Assembly (NCBI RefSeq): GCF_026627445.1
Contig: NZ_JAPNLJ010000007.1
Coordinates: 92,320 to 156,319 of the forward strand
Length of the DNA: 64,000 bases
Source: Streptomyces sp. H27-H1
Lineage (GTDB): Bacteria; Actinomycetota; Actinomycetes; Streptomycetales; Streptomycetaceae
Direction: 5' to 3'
Position 1 is the first letter of the stretch; every line of letters begins with the position of its first letter. Positions 1 to 11,415 of the stretch are shown here, one piece after another. The translations under genes and the position numbers were made by a program. The notes under the pieces were generated by a model, which saw nothing but the letters and a program-made list of their open reading frames with translations, did no database searches and was not told where the DNA came from.

Positions 1-4233
<4,233 letters not shown>

Positions 4234-4239
4234 CACCCA

Positions 4240-5100
4240 GTGATACGTAATCCAGTGGGCGGGCACGTGCCCGTCGCGGGCGGACTCGCCTCGGTCGGGC
4301 TGGCGTACGCCCGAGACATGGGTGCCGAGGCCGTTCAGGTCTTCGTCGCCAATCCGCGTGGCTGGGCCACTCCGGTCGGCAATCCGGCCCAGGACGAGCT
4401 GTTCCGCGAGGCCTGTGCGGCCGAGGGGATCCCGGCGTACGTCCACGCGCCGTACCTGATCAACTTCGGCTCGCACACCGAGGCGACCGTCGAGAAATCC
4501 GTGGAATCGCTGCGGCACTCGCTGCGCCGGGCCCGCGCGATCGGCGCGCTCGGGGTGGTCGTGCACACCGGCTCGGCGACCGGGGGCCGTCCGCGCGAGG
4601 CGGCGTACGCGCAGGTCAGGGAGCACATGCTGCCGCTGCTGGACGAGCTGACGCATGACGACGACCCCTTCCTGCTGCTGGAGTCCACGGCCGGGCAGGG
4701 TTCCTCGCTGTGCTCGCGGACCTGGGACTTCGGCCCGTACTTCGACGCCCTCGACCACCACCCGAAGCTCGGGATCTGCCTGGACACCTGCCACATCTAC
4801 GCGGCCGGGCACGACCTGGCGGAACCGGGCGGGACGAAGCAGACGCTGGACCTGCTGGTGGACACCGTGGGCGAGGGCCGGCTGAAGCTGGTGCACGCCA
4901 ACGACTCCAAGGAGGGCGTGGGCGCCCACAAGGACCGGCACGAGAACATCGGGCAGGGCCACATCGGTCGGGACGCGTTCGCGGAACTGTTCACGCATCC
5001 GGCGATGGAGGGCGTGCCGCTGATCACCGAGACGCCGGGCGGCAAGGAAGGGCACGCGGCGGACGTGGCGCTGCTGAAGGAGCTGCGCGAGCTCGGCTGA
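4240..5100 (+). CDS. nfo: Deoxyribonuclease IV (AP endonuclease, Nfo family)
   Basis: Trinuclear-zinc TIM-barrel enzyme that cuts DNA 5' of abasic sites in base-excision repair (286 aa). The metal ligands are visible: E148 (LLLEST), D182 and H185 (LDTCH), H219 and D222 (HANDS), H230, D232 and H234 (HKDRH), and E264 (ITETPGG). The GTG start at 4240 lies 6 bases after the kinase stop and has GGGG in the kinase 3' end as a possible ribosome site. It may be co-transcribed with the kinase. Family assignment is secure; the gene symbol follows the E. coli naming. Confidence 0.92.
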   Translation: MIRNPVGGHVPVAGGLASVGLAYARDMGAEAVQVFVANPRGWATPVGNPAQDELFREACAAEGIPAYVHAPYLINFGSHTEATVEKSVESLRHSLRRARAIGALGVVVHTGSATGGRPREAAYAQVREHMLPLLDELTHDDDPFLLLESTAGQGSSLCSRTWDFGPYFDALDHHPKLGICLDTCHIYAAGHDLAEPGGTKQTLDLLVDTVGEGRLKLVHANDSKEGVGAHKDRHENIGQGHIGRDAFAELFTHPAMEGVPLITETPGGKEGHAADVALLKELRELG

Positions 5101-5111
5101 CGCGTTGAGGA

Positions 5112-5128
5112 ATACCCCAGGGGGGTAT
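5112..5128 (+). promoter_or_regulatory. CsoR-like copper operator dyad
   Basis: ATACCCC (5112-5118) and GGGGTAT (5122-5128) are perfect 7-base arms around the spacer AGG. Paired C and G tracts bounded by AT are the hallmark of CsoR/RcnR-family operators, including copper-responsive CsoR in Streptomyces. It stands between nfo and the His-rich gene at 5189, about 60 bases before its start. The match to the family is by pattern only. Confidence 0.6.
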
Positions 5129-5130
5129 AC

Positions 5131-5157
5131 GGTTCTGTCATAACGACCGACAGAACC
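5131..5157 (+). repeat. Second dyad in the leader of the DUF4396 gene
   Basis: GGTTCTGTC (5131-5139) and GACAGAACC (5149-5157) form a perfect 9-base inverted repeat with a 9-base spacer. It begins 2 bases after the CsoR-like site. It may be a leader hairpin or a second operator. It could also serve as the nfo terminator, although no T-run follows. Confidence 0.6.
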
Positions 5158-5188
5158 GCTATCCGGCGTTCCCTACCAGGGGGTTGTC

Positions 5189-5710
5189 ATGGAGCACACG
5201 CACGAGCAGCACGAGCACGCGGGGCACGAGCACCACGGGCGCGGAAGCGAGCACGGGCACACCGGCGACGGGAAGGTCACCTGGGCCGCCGCCGCGCGGG
5301 CCACGCTCCACTGCCTCACCGGATGCGCCATCGGCGAGGTGCTCGGCATGGTCATCGGCACCGCGCTCGGCTGGGGGAACGTGCCGACGATGATTCTCGC
5401 GATCGTCCTCGCGTTCTTCTTCGGCTACGCGCTCACCCTGCGCGGGATCCTCTCCGCCGGCGTGGACTTCCGTACGGCCATCCGGGTGGCGTTGGCGGCG
5501 GACACCCTTTCGATCGCCGTCATGGAGCTGATCGACAACGGGGTGATCGTGCTCTGGCCCGGGGCGATGGACGCGATGTTGTCGGACGCGCTGTTCTGGG
5601 TGGCACTCGCGATCTCGCTCGCGGTCGCCTTTGTCGTCACGACTCCGGTCAACAAGTGGATGATCGGCCGCGGCAAGGGCCACGCGGTGGTCCACCAGTA
5701 CCACCACTGA
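5189..5710 (+). CDS. His-rich DUF4396 membrane protein
   Basis: A 173-aa protein of unknown biochemical function that I place in DUF4396. The first 28 residues are a metal-ligand-rich tail with repeated HEH, HEHH and EHGH motifs. About four hydrophobic segments follow: around residues 45-62 (GCAIGEVLGMVIGTALGW), 67-86, 105-125 and 135-152. The chain ends in HQYHH. The start ATG has a strong ribosome site, CCAGGGGG at 5176-5183. A CsoR-like dyad stands upstream. The His-rich tail plus this operator suggest a role in copper or another transition metal; that is inference. It is transcribed alone, with a convergent gene downstream. Confidence 0.85.
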   Translation: MEHTHEQHEHAGHEHHGRGSEHGHTGDGKVTWAAAARATLHCLTGCAIGEVLGMVIGTALGWGNVPTMILAIVLAFFFGYALTLRGILSAGVDFRTAIRVALAADTLSIAVMELIDNGVIVLWPGAMDAMLSDALFWVALAISLAVAFVVTTPVNKWMIGRGKGHAVVHQYHH

Positions 5711-5743
5711 GGCACGGCCCCACCGGGCACTCGGCCTGCCGGG

Positions 5744-6376
5744 CTACAGCTCGGGGCCGTCCCCCGGCTCTTCCTGGTACGAGTAGCGCTGCTCACGCCA
5801 GGGGTCGCCGATGTTGTGGTAGCCGCGCTCCTCCCAGAAGCCGCGGCGGTCGGCGGTCATGTACTCGATGCCGCGGACCCACTTGGGGCCCTTCCACGCA
5901 TAGAGGTGCGGCACGACCAGCCGGAGCGGGAATCCGTGCTCGGCGGTGAGCAGCTCGCCGCCCTGGTGGGTGGCGAAGACGGCCCGCTCGGAGGCGAAGT
6001 CCGCGAGGCGCATGTTGGAGCTGAAGCCGTACTCGGCCCACACCATCACGTGCGTGACCTGCGGGGAAGGCGGAGCGAGGGCGAGGACCGTGCGGGCGAG
6101 CACGCCGCCCCACTCGGTACCCGTCATGGTGAACTTCGTTACGCAGTGCAGGTCCGCCACGACGGATTCGAACGGCAGGGCCGCGAACTCCTCGTGGTTC
6201 CAGCAGCGCTTCTCACCGTCGGCCGTCGCGCCGAAGACGCGGAACTCCCAGCGGTCGGGCTTGAACTTGGGTACCGGTCCGTAGTGGGTGACCGGCCAGC
6301 CTCGCTGCAACCGCTGCCCCGGGGGAAGCTCCAGTTGCTCTGATCCCGGAGATTCCCGGCTTTCCGGCTGACCCAT
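5744..6376 (-). CDS. Sulfite-oxidase-like molybdopterin oxidoreductase
   Basis: Single-domain protein of the SUOX/YedY-like molybdopterin fold (210 aa). The conserved cofactor cysteine is in DLHCVTKFT at about residue 78, and EHGFPLRLVVPHLYAWKGPKWVRGIEY is the family's signature block. There is no signal peptide and no haem or dimerisation domain, so it is probably a cytosolic single-subunit member of unknown substrate. The start has GGAG close upstream. It is convergent with the DUF4396 gene and divergent from bfr. Confidence 0.88.
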   Translation of the reverse strand: MGQPESRESPGSEQLELPPGQRLQRGWPVTHYGPVPKFKPDRWEFRVFGATADGEKRCWNHEEFAALPFESVVADLHCVTKFTMTGTEWGGVLARTVLALAPPSPQVTHVMVWAEYGFSSNMRLADFASERAVFATHQGGELLTAEHGFPLRLVVPHLYAWKGPKWVRGIEYMTADRRGFWEERGYHNIGDPWREQRYSYQEEPGDGPEL

Positions 6377-6551
6377 GTCTCCATGGTGACAGACTTGGCG
6401 GGGTGGTCATGACCAGCTTCGCCCGGATTCGGGCAAGTCACGGCAACTCCCACTAAGGAGGCACTTACTGGACGACCTCCGGCGGCGGTGCAAGGATGCG
6501 CGCACCTGCCCCCCGTCACATTGCTGACATTGCTTGGAAGGAGCCTCTGCG

Positions 6552-7028
6552 ATGCAGGGCGACCCCGAGGTCCTCGAGTTTCTCAACGAGCAGCTGACCG
6601 GCGAACTTACGGCCATCAACCAGTACTGGCTCCACTACCGGATCCAGGACAACAAGGGCTGGACGAAGCTCGCCAAGTACACGCGTGAAGAGTCCATCGA
6701 TGAGATGAAGCACGCGGACAAGATCACCGAGCGCATCCTGATGCTCGACGGCCTGCCGAACTACCAGCGCCTCTTCCACGTGCGCGTGGGCCAGACGCTG
6801 ACGGAGATGTTCCAGGCCGACCGGCAGGTTGAGGTCGAGGCGATCGACCGCCTCAAGCGCGGTATCGAGGTCATGCGCGGCAAGGGCGACGTCACCTCGG
6901 CGCGGCTCTTCGAGGAGATCCTGGAGGACGAGGAGCACCACATCGACTACCTCGACACCCAGCTGGAGCTCATCGAGTCCATCGGCGAGGCGCTCTACAT
7001 CGCGCAGCTCATCGAGCAGCCGAGCTAA
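6552..7028 (+). CDS. bfr: Bacterioferritin
   Basis: Haem-containing iron-storage ferritin that assembles into a 24-subunit cage (158 aa). The ferroxidase ligands E18, E51 and H54 and the haem ligand M52 (IDEMKH) are at canonical numbers when counted from the ATG at 6552, and EDEEHHIDYL supplies the C-terminal ligands. GGAAGGAG at 6536-6543 is a good ribosome site for this ATG, so a longer in-frame start at 6534 is unlikely. The convergent bfd gene next door encodes the ferredoxin that reduces the core to release iron. Confidence 0.96.
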   Translation: MQGDPEVLEFLNEQLTGELTAINQYWLHYRIQDNKGWTKLAKYTREESIDEMKHADKITERILMLDGLPNYQRLFHVRVGQTLTEMFQADRQVEVEAIDRLKRGIEVMRGKGDVTSARLFEEILEDEEHHIDYLDTQLELIESIGEALYIAQLIEQPS

Positions 7029-7056
7029 TACGGAAGTACGAAGCGGCTCGGACGGC

Positions 7057-7314
7057 CTACGCGGCTTCGGCGAGCTCCGCACCGACCGGTACCAGCGGAT
7101 CGGCCGCGAGCACGGCGGCGGCGTCGCCCTTCTCCAGCAGCTCACGGCGCGGGCAGGCCCCGCGGCCGAGGAGGCCCTGGATGGTCCGCACACAGGAACC
7201 GCAGTCCGTGCCGGCCTTCGTGGCCGAGGCGATCTGGCGGGGGGTGCAGGCCCCGTCGGCCGCGTGGTCCTTGACCTGCTTGTCGGTGATCCCGAAACAA
7301 GAGCAGACGTACAC
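7057..7314 (-). CDS. bfd: Bacterioferritin-associated ferredoxin
   Basis: Small [2Fe-2S] protein (85 aa) that passes electrons to bacterioferritin to mobilise stored iron. The cysteine set is visible: CSCFGI near the N-terminus and CGSC about 32 residues later, in the order C-x-C...C-x2-C. The GTG at 7314 is preferred over the in-frame GTG at 7323 because GGGAGG (7323-7328 on the reverse strand) then lies 8 bases upstream. A DmdR/IdeR-type iron box lies upstream. Expression in low iron fits a protein that empties bacterioferritin. Confidence 0.92.
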   Translation of the reverse strand: MYVCSCFGITDKQVKDHAADGACTPRQIASATKAGTDCGSCVRTIQGLLGRGACPRRELLEKGDAAAVLAADPLVPVGAELAEAA

Positions 7315-7360
7315 GCGGTTCACCTCCCTGTCAGGAACGGATCGGCCAGCCATCCCCGTA

Positions 7361-7379
7361 TTCGGTGAGGCTTACCTAA
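7361..7379 (-). promoter_or_regulatory. Iron box (DmdR/IdeR-type operator) of bfd
   Basis: The 19 bases TTCGGTGAGGCTTACCTAA match the consensus TTAGGTTAGGCTAACCTAA at 16 positions. The site starts 47 bases upstream of the bfd start. An Fe(II)-bound repressor here would silence bfd when iron is plentiful. Confidence 0.8.
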
Positions 7380-7391
7380 CCGTACCCAAAC

Positions 7392-7405
7392 TTAGGGTTC
7401 CCTAA
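7392..7405 (-). repeat. Second dyad upstream of bfd
   Basis: TTAGGG (7392-7397) and CCCTAA (7400-7405) around TT. The half-sites resemble the iron-box halves (TTAGG/CCTAA) but are too close together for a standard 19-bp box. It lies 12 bases beyond the main box. Confidence 0.5.
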
Positions 7406-7418
7406 AAGACCTGGGTAC

Positions 7419-7460
7419 GACGATGGGGCGCGGATCACATTCGATCCGCGCCCCATCGTC
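7419..7460 (-). terminator. Terminator of the DAHP synthase gene
   Basis: Perfect 18-base stem (7419-7436 with 7443-7460) and a 6-base loop ACATTC, beginning 26 bases after the stop codon. It also separates the gene from the bfd promoter. Confidence 0.85.
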
Positions 7461-7486
7461 ACGAGGTGCTCACTGCAAGGTGCCGC

Positions 7487-8842
7487 TTACTGGTCGCGGT
7501 ACATCTCGGCTACCAGGAACGCCAGGTCCAGGGACTGGCTGCGGTTGAGGCGCGGGTCGCAGGCCGTCTCGTAGCGCTGGTGCAGGTCGTCGACGAAGAT
7601 CTCGTCGCCGCCGCCCACGCACTCGGTGACATCGTCACCGGTGAGCTCGACGTGGATGCCGCCCGGGTGGGTGCCGAGGCCCTTGTGGACCTCGAAGAAG
7701 CCCTTGACCTCGTCGAGCACGTCGTCGAAACGGCGCGTCTTGTGGCCGGAGGCCGCCTCGAAGGTGTTGCCGTGCATCGGGTCGGTGACCCAGCCGACGG
7801 TCGCACCGGAGGCGGTGACCTTCTCGACGAGCTCGGGGAGCTTGTCGCGGACCTTGTCCGCGCCCATGCGGACGACGAAGGTCAGCCGGCCCGGCTCGCG
7901 GTCGGGGTCCAGGCGGTCGATGTAGGTGAGCGCCTCGTCCACCGTGGTGGTGGGGCCGAGCTTGATGCCGATCGGGTTGGCGATCTGCGAGCAGAACTCG
8001 ATGTGCGCGTGGTCCAGCTGGCGGGTGCGCTCACCGATCCAGACCATGTGGCCCGAGGTGTCGTACAGCCGGCCGGTGCGCGAGTCCGTACGGGTGAGGG
8101 CACCCTCGTAGTCGAGGAGCAGCGCCTCGTGGGAGGCGTAGAACTCGACGGCCTTGAACTCGGCCGGGTCGGTGCCGCACGCCTTCATGAAGTTCAGCGC
8201 GTTGTCGATCTCCCGCGCGAGCTGCTCGTAGCGCTGCCCGGACGGGGAGGACTTCACGAAGTCCTGGTTCCAGGCATGCACCTGGCGCAGGTCGGCGTAG
8301 CCGCCGGTGGTGAAGGCGCGCACCAGGTTCAGCGTCGAGGCCGACGCGTGGTACATGCGCTTCAGGCGCTCGGGGTCCGGGATGCGGGACTCTTCGGTGA
8401 AGGCGAAGCCGTTCACGGAGTCGCCGCGGTAGGTCGGCAGGGTGATGCCGTCGCGGGACTCGGTGTCCTTCGAGCGCGGCTTGGAGTACTGGCCGGCGAT
8501 GCGGCCGACCTTGACGACCGGCACGGAGGCCGCGTACGTCAGGACGGCGCTCATCTGGAGCAGCGTCTTCAGCTTGGCGCGGATGTGGTCGGCGGACACG
8601 GCATCGAAGGCCTCGGCGCAGTCGCCACCCTGCAGCAGGAACGCCTCGCCCTTGGCGACGGCTCCCAGACGGGCGCGCAGCTGGTCGCACTCACCCGCGA
8701 AAACGAGGGGAGGATACGACTCGAGGTCCGCGACGACAGCGCGCAGGGCCTCGGCATCGGGGTACGAAGGCTGCTGCGCCGCGGGAAGGTCTCGCCAGGT
8801 CGCCTTGGAGGCGGGGGCTTGGGTTTCAGCGTTCACGGTCAC
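7487..8842 (-). CDS. aroH: Class II DAHP synthase (first shikimate-pathway step)
   Basis: Condenses phosphoenolpyruvate and erythrose 4-phosphate to DAHP, committing carbon to aromatic amino acids (451 aa). Class II (plant/actinobacterial) motifs are clear: LLQGGDCAEAF, KVGRIAGQYSKPRS, WIGERTRQLDHAHIEF and VGWVTDPMHGNT. The GTG at 8842 is preferred: TAATGT ends 7 bases upstream and there is no good Shine-Dalgarno, so the message is probably leaderless. It is divergent from the trp attenuator and anthranilate synthase, an arrangement that pairs the entry enzyme with the tryptophan branch. The gene symbol varies between species for class II enzymes. Confidence 0.95.
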   Translation of the reverse strand: MTVNAETQAPASKATWRDLPAAQQPSYPDAEALRAVVADLESYPPLVFAGECDQLRARLGAVAKGEAFLLQGGDCAEAFDAVSADHIRAKLKTLLQMSAVLTYAASVPVVKVGRIAGQYSKPRSKDTESRDGITLPTYRGDSVNGFAFTEESRIPDPERLKRMYHASASTLNLVRAFTTGGYADLRQVHAWNQDFVKSSPSGQRYEQLAREIDNALNFMKACGTDPAEFKAVEFYASHEALLLDYEGALTRTDSRTGRLYDTSGHMVWIGERTRQLDHAHIEFCSQIANPIGIKLGPTTTVDEALTYIDRLDPDREPGRLTFVVRMGADKVRDKLPELVEKVTASGATVGWVTDPMHGNTFEAASGHKTRRFDDVLDEVKGFFEVHKGLGTHPGGIHVELTGDDVTECVGGGDEIFVDDLHQRYETACDPRLNRSQSLDLAFLVAEMYRDQ

Positions 8843-8930
8843 CCCACACACATTACGGCGTCACACCACGAGTCCCGGTCGAAGACCACTACGTGAGACG
8901 GATGTCTCTCGCTGTGTTACTCATCCGTTT

Positions 8931-8950
8931 ACCGGTCCTCGCGGACCGGT
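8931..8950. repeat. Operator-like dyad in the trpL promoter
   Basis: ACCGGTCC (8931-8938), TCGC, GGACCGGT (8943-8950): a perfect 8-base inverted repeat covering about -20 to -39 of the predicted trpL start. No -35 hexamer is recognisable, so the dyad occupies the place where an activator or repressor would act. It also lies between the two divergent promoters. Confidence 0.6.
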
Positions 8951-8956
8951 GTGGGC

Positions 8957-8970
8957 TAGGGTTCACGGCA
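8957..8970 (+). promoter_or_regulatory. -10 box of the trp leader
   Basis: TAGGGT at 8957-8962 with 7 bases to the ATG of the leader peptide at 8970. The leader peptide would therefore be translated from a leaderless or nearly leaderless message. Confidence 0.6.
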
Positions 8971-9038
8971 TGTACGCGCACTCGAACAAGAACTGGTGGT
9001 GGCCCGCTCCCGGCGGCCCACTTCTCGCGCGTACCTGA
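8970..9038 (+). CDS. trpL: Trp leader peptide of the attenuator
   Basis: A 22-residue peptide with three consecutive tryptophan codons (NWWWP, residues 8-12), ending in TGA at 9036. Ribosomes stall at the UGG run when charged tRNA-Trp is short, which selects the antiterminator fold downstream. The start is supported by the TAGGGT box 7 bases upstream. It is followed directly by the attenuator hairpin and then the anthranilate synthase gene, the order expected for transcriptional attenuation. Confidence 0.9.
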   Translation: MYAHSNKNWWWPAPGGPLLART

Positions 9039-9085
9039 AGACACGAGCGAATCGAAGGCCGCCCCGAGGGGCGGCCTTCCGCGTT
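9012..9085 (+). promoter_or_regulatory. Trp attenuator (antiterminator and terminator)
   Basis: Terminator: AAGGCCGCCCC (9055-9065) pairs perfectly with GGGGCGGCCTT (9068-9078), followed by a T-rich stretch (GTTCTTT). Antiterminator: GGCGGCC at 9012-9018, just after the Trp codons, can pair with GGCCGCC at 9057-9063 and so break the terminator stem. A ribosome stalled on the Trp codons would leave 9012-9018 free to do this. Confidence 0.85.
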
Positions 9086-9155
9086 CTTTGAGGCAACACA
9101 GCCGCTGGAACACCGGGCCGTCCCACCCGCCGAAACCGGATAGGACGCCCACTCC

Positions 9156-11036
9156 ATGCACCTGAGCCGCCTGCTCGAGGACACCTGCCCGCCGTTCGCA
9201 CTGCTGCGCCGCCGCACGCCCGGCCGCGACCACGACACCGTCGAGGTGCTGCTCGGCCCGGTCCACGAGGCCGAGCACCTCGCCGACCTGCCCGTCGGCG
9301 AGCGGCCGGCCCTGGCGCTGGTCCCCTTCCGGCAGATGCGCGAGCGCGGCTTCGACGTTCGCGACGACGGCACGCCGCTGAGCGTGCTGGTCGCCGAGGA
9401 GGCGTACGAGATCACGCTCGCCGAGGCGCTGGCCGCGCTGCCGGCCCACGAGGTGCGGGTCGACGGCGGCGGCTTCGACGTCCCCGACGAGGAGTACGCG
9501 CGGACCGTCCGGCGGGTCATCGAGGACGAGATCGGCCGGGGCGAGGGCGCGAACTTCGTCATCCGGCGCACCTACGAGGGCCGCATCGAGGGCTTCGGCC
9601 GCGCCGACGCCCTCGCACTGTTCCGGCGGCTGCTGGAGGGCGAGCGGGGCGCGTACTGGACGTACGTGGTCCACACCGGGGACCGCACCCTCGTCGGGGC
9701 CAGTCCCGAGGTGCACGTGCGGATGTCCGGGGGCACCGTCGTGATGAACCCGATCAGCGGTACCTACCGCTATCCGGCCGGCGGGCCGACGGCCGAATCG
9801 CTCCTCACCTTCCTCGGGGACCGCAAGGAGACCGAGGAGCTGTCCATGGTCGTGGACGAGGAGCTCAAGATGATGTGCACCGTCGGGGACATGGGCGGGG
9901 TGGTCGTCGGACCGCGGCTGAAGGAGATGGCGCACCTCGCGCACACCGAGTACGAGCTGCGCGGCCGGTCCTCGCTGGACGTCCGCGAGGTGCTGAAGGA
10001 GACGATGTTCGCGGCGACGGTCACCGGATCGCCGGTGCAGAACGCCTGCCGGGTCATCGAGCGGTACGAGACGGGCGGGCGCGGCTACTACGCGGGCGCG
10101 CTGGCCCTGCTGGGGGTCGACGCCTCGGGCGCGCAGACGCTGGACTCGCCGATCCTGATCCGTACGGCGGACATCGCGGCGGACGGCGCCCTGCGAGTGC
10201 CCGTCGGGGCCACCCTCGTACGGCACTCCGACCCGGCGGGCGAGGTGGCCGAGACGCACGCCAAGGCGGCGGGGGTGCTGGCGGCGCTGGGGGTCCGCCC
10301 GGCGGCGGTGCGGCCCTCATTCGACCGGCCGCGGCTGGCCGACGACCCACGGGTCCAGGCCGCCCTGGCCGCGCGCCGCGAGGACCTGGCGCCGTTCTGG
10401 CTGCGGATGCAGGAGCGGCCGGCGCAGGTCACGGGCCACGCGCTGGTGGTGGACGGGGAGGACACCTTCACCTCGATGCTGGGGCACGTGCTGCGGGTGG
10501 CCGGGCTGGAGGTGACCGTACGCCGCTACGACGACCCGGGACTGCGCGCGGCGGCCCTGGCCTGGGACGGGCCGATCGTGCTCGGCCCCGGCCCCGGCGA
10601 TCCGGGGGACGCCTGCGACCCCAAGATCCGGACGATGCGCCGGCTGACGGCGGAGCTGCTGGGCTCGCACCGGGGCGGGCTGCTCGGGGTCTGTCTCAGC
10701 CACCAGCTGCTCGCCGCCGAGCTGGGGCTCCCGCTGGTCCGCAAGGCGGAGCCGGCGCAGGGGGCGCAGACGCGGATCCCGCTGTTCGGGGCGCAGGAGG
10801 TCGTGGGCTTCTACAACACGTACGCGGCGCACTGCTCCGCGGAGCTGGAGCGGTCCCTGTCCCTGCGGGGCATCGAGGTCTCCCGGGACCCCGCCACGGG
10901 CGAGGTCCACGCGCTGCGCTCCGCCGCGGGGGGCTTCGCGGGCGTGCAGTTCCATCCGGAGTCGGTGCTGACGCTGCGCGGCGCGGAGCTGGTGCGCGAG
11001 CTGATCACGGGCGTCCGCGCCCCGGCGACGGCCTAG
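9156..11036 (+). CDS. trpEG: Fused anthranilate synthase (TrpE-TrpG)
   Basis: Makes anthranilate from chorismate and glutamine (626 aa). The N-terminal part (to about residue 390) is the chorismate-binding domain: MNPISGTYRYPAGG, KETEELSMVVDEELKMM, TVTGSPVQNACRVIERYE. The C-terminal part (about 430-620) is a class I glutamine amidotransferase with GPGPGDPGD, nucleophile C513 in LGVCLSHQ, and H600/E602 in FHPES. The serine in GVCLSHQ replaces the usual glycine. The domain order also occurs in PhzE (ADIC synthase), but the Trp attenuator upstream argues for anthranilate and tryptophan supply. ATG 9156 has AGGA about 11 bases upstream, a modest ribosome site. Confidence 0.92.
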   Translation: MHLSRLLEDTCPPFALLRRRTPGRDHDTVEVLLGPVHEAEHLADLPVGERPALALVPFRQMRERGFDVRDDGTPLSVLVAEEAYEITLAEALAALPAHEVRVDGGGFDVPDEEYARTVRRVIEDEIGRGEGANFVIRRTYEGRIEGFGRADALALFRRLLEGERGAYWTYVVHTGDRTLVGASPEVHVRMSGGTVVMNPISGTYRYPAGGPTAESLLTFLGDRKETEELSMVVDEELKMMCTVGDMGGVVVGPRLKEMAHLAHTEYELRGRSSLDVREVLKETMFAATVTGSPVQNACRVIERYETGGRGYYAGALALLGVDASGAQTLDSPILIRTADIAADGALRVPVGATLVRHSDPAGEVAETHAKAAGVLAALGVRPAAVRPSFDRPRLADDPRVQAALAARREDLAPFWLRMQERPAQVTGHALVVDGEDTFTSMLGHVLRVAGLEVTVRRYDDPGLRAAALAWDGPIVLGPGPGDPGDACDPKIRTMRRLTAELLGSHRGGLLGVCLSHQLLAAELGLPLVRKAEPAQGAQTRIPLFGAQEVVGFYNTYAAHCSAELERSLSLRGIEVSRDPATGEVHALRSAAGGFAGVQFHPESVLTLRGAELVRELITGVRAPATA

Positions 11037-11070
11037 CTAGTGCTGTGACCGGAAAGGTTCACCGCACTAG
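11033..11070. repeat. CTAG-flanked 26-bp palindrome, bidirectional hairpin
   Basis: CTAG CTAG at 11033-11040, then a 26-base unit (11041-11066) beginning TGCTGTGACC and ending GGTTCACCGCA, then CTAG at 11067-11070. The ends are imperfect inverted repeats (TGCTGTGACC against TGCGGTGAACC). The trpEG stop TAG lies in the first CTAG. It can fold as a terminator for the convergent genes. CTAG duplications at both ends recall the target duplications of IS701-family elements. Confidence 0.65.
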
Positions 11071-11073
11071 CCG

Positions 11074-11373
11074 CTAAGGCGTACCCGGCTGCTGGGCGGC
11101 CTTCGGGGCGCCGGCCGAACGGATGCCGCGGATCAGGCTCCAGGCGAGCACGGGGCCCAGCAGGAGCGTTCCGTAGAACGCCACCGTGAGGTTGCCCAGG
11201 GCCAGCCCGACGGTGAGCGGAACCGACAGCACGTGGTCGGTGAAGGCCAGCCACGGACCGGTCCGGGCACCGGGTCCGGCCCGCAGCGCGCGCGGCAGCG
11301 CACGGGCGGCGTGGAACAGCTGGAGGGCGGCCAGGGCCGACAGGAGCCAGAAGAAGGCGGCGGGTATGTGCAC
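11074..11373 (-). CDS. Small membrane protein of unknown function
   Basis: A 99-aa protein with no family I recognise. Hydrophobic segments lie at about residues 3-25 (IPAAFFWLLSALAALQLFHAA) and 44-80 (WLAFTDHVLSVPL to AWSLIRGI), so it probably spans the membrane two or three times. The ends are short and basic or Gln/Pro-rich. The start GTG at 11373 has no Shine-Dalgarno, but TACATT ends 6 bases upstream, consistent with a leaderless message. It is convergent with trpEG and follows the dehydrogenase gene on the same strand after 42 bases. Confidence 0.7.
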   Translation of the reverse strand: MHIPAAFFWLLSALAALQLFHAARALPRALRAGPGARTGPWLAFTDHVLSVPLTVGLALGNLTVAFYGTLLLGPVLAWSLIRGIRSAGAPKAAQQPGTP

Positions 11374-11415
11374 GCGGCGAATGTAGGCCCTGGCCCGGCC
11401 CTGCGGACAGGCGGG

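Noticed and set aside
7466..8896. Open frame of 476 codons opposite the DAHP synthase gene
   Set aside because: No domain; the reverse strand has all class II DAHP synthase motifs.
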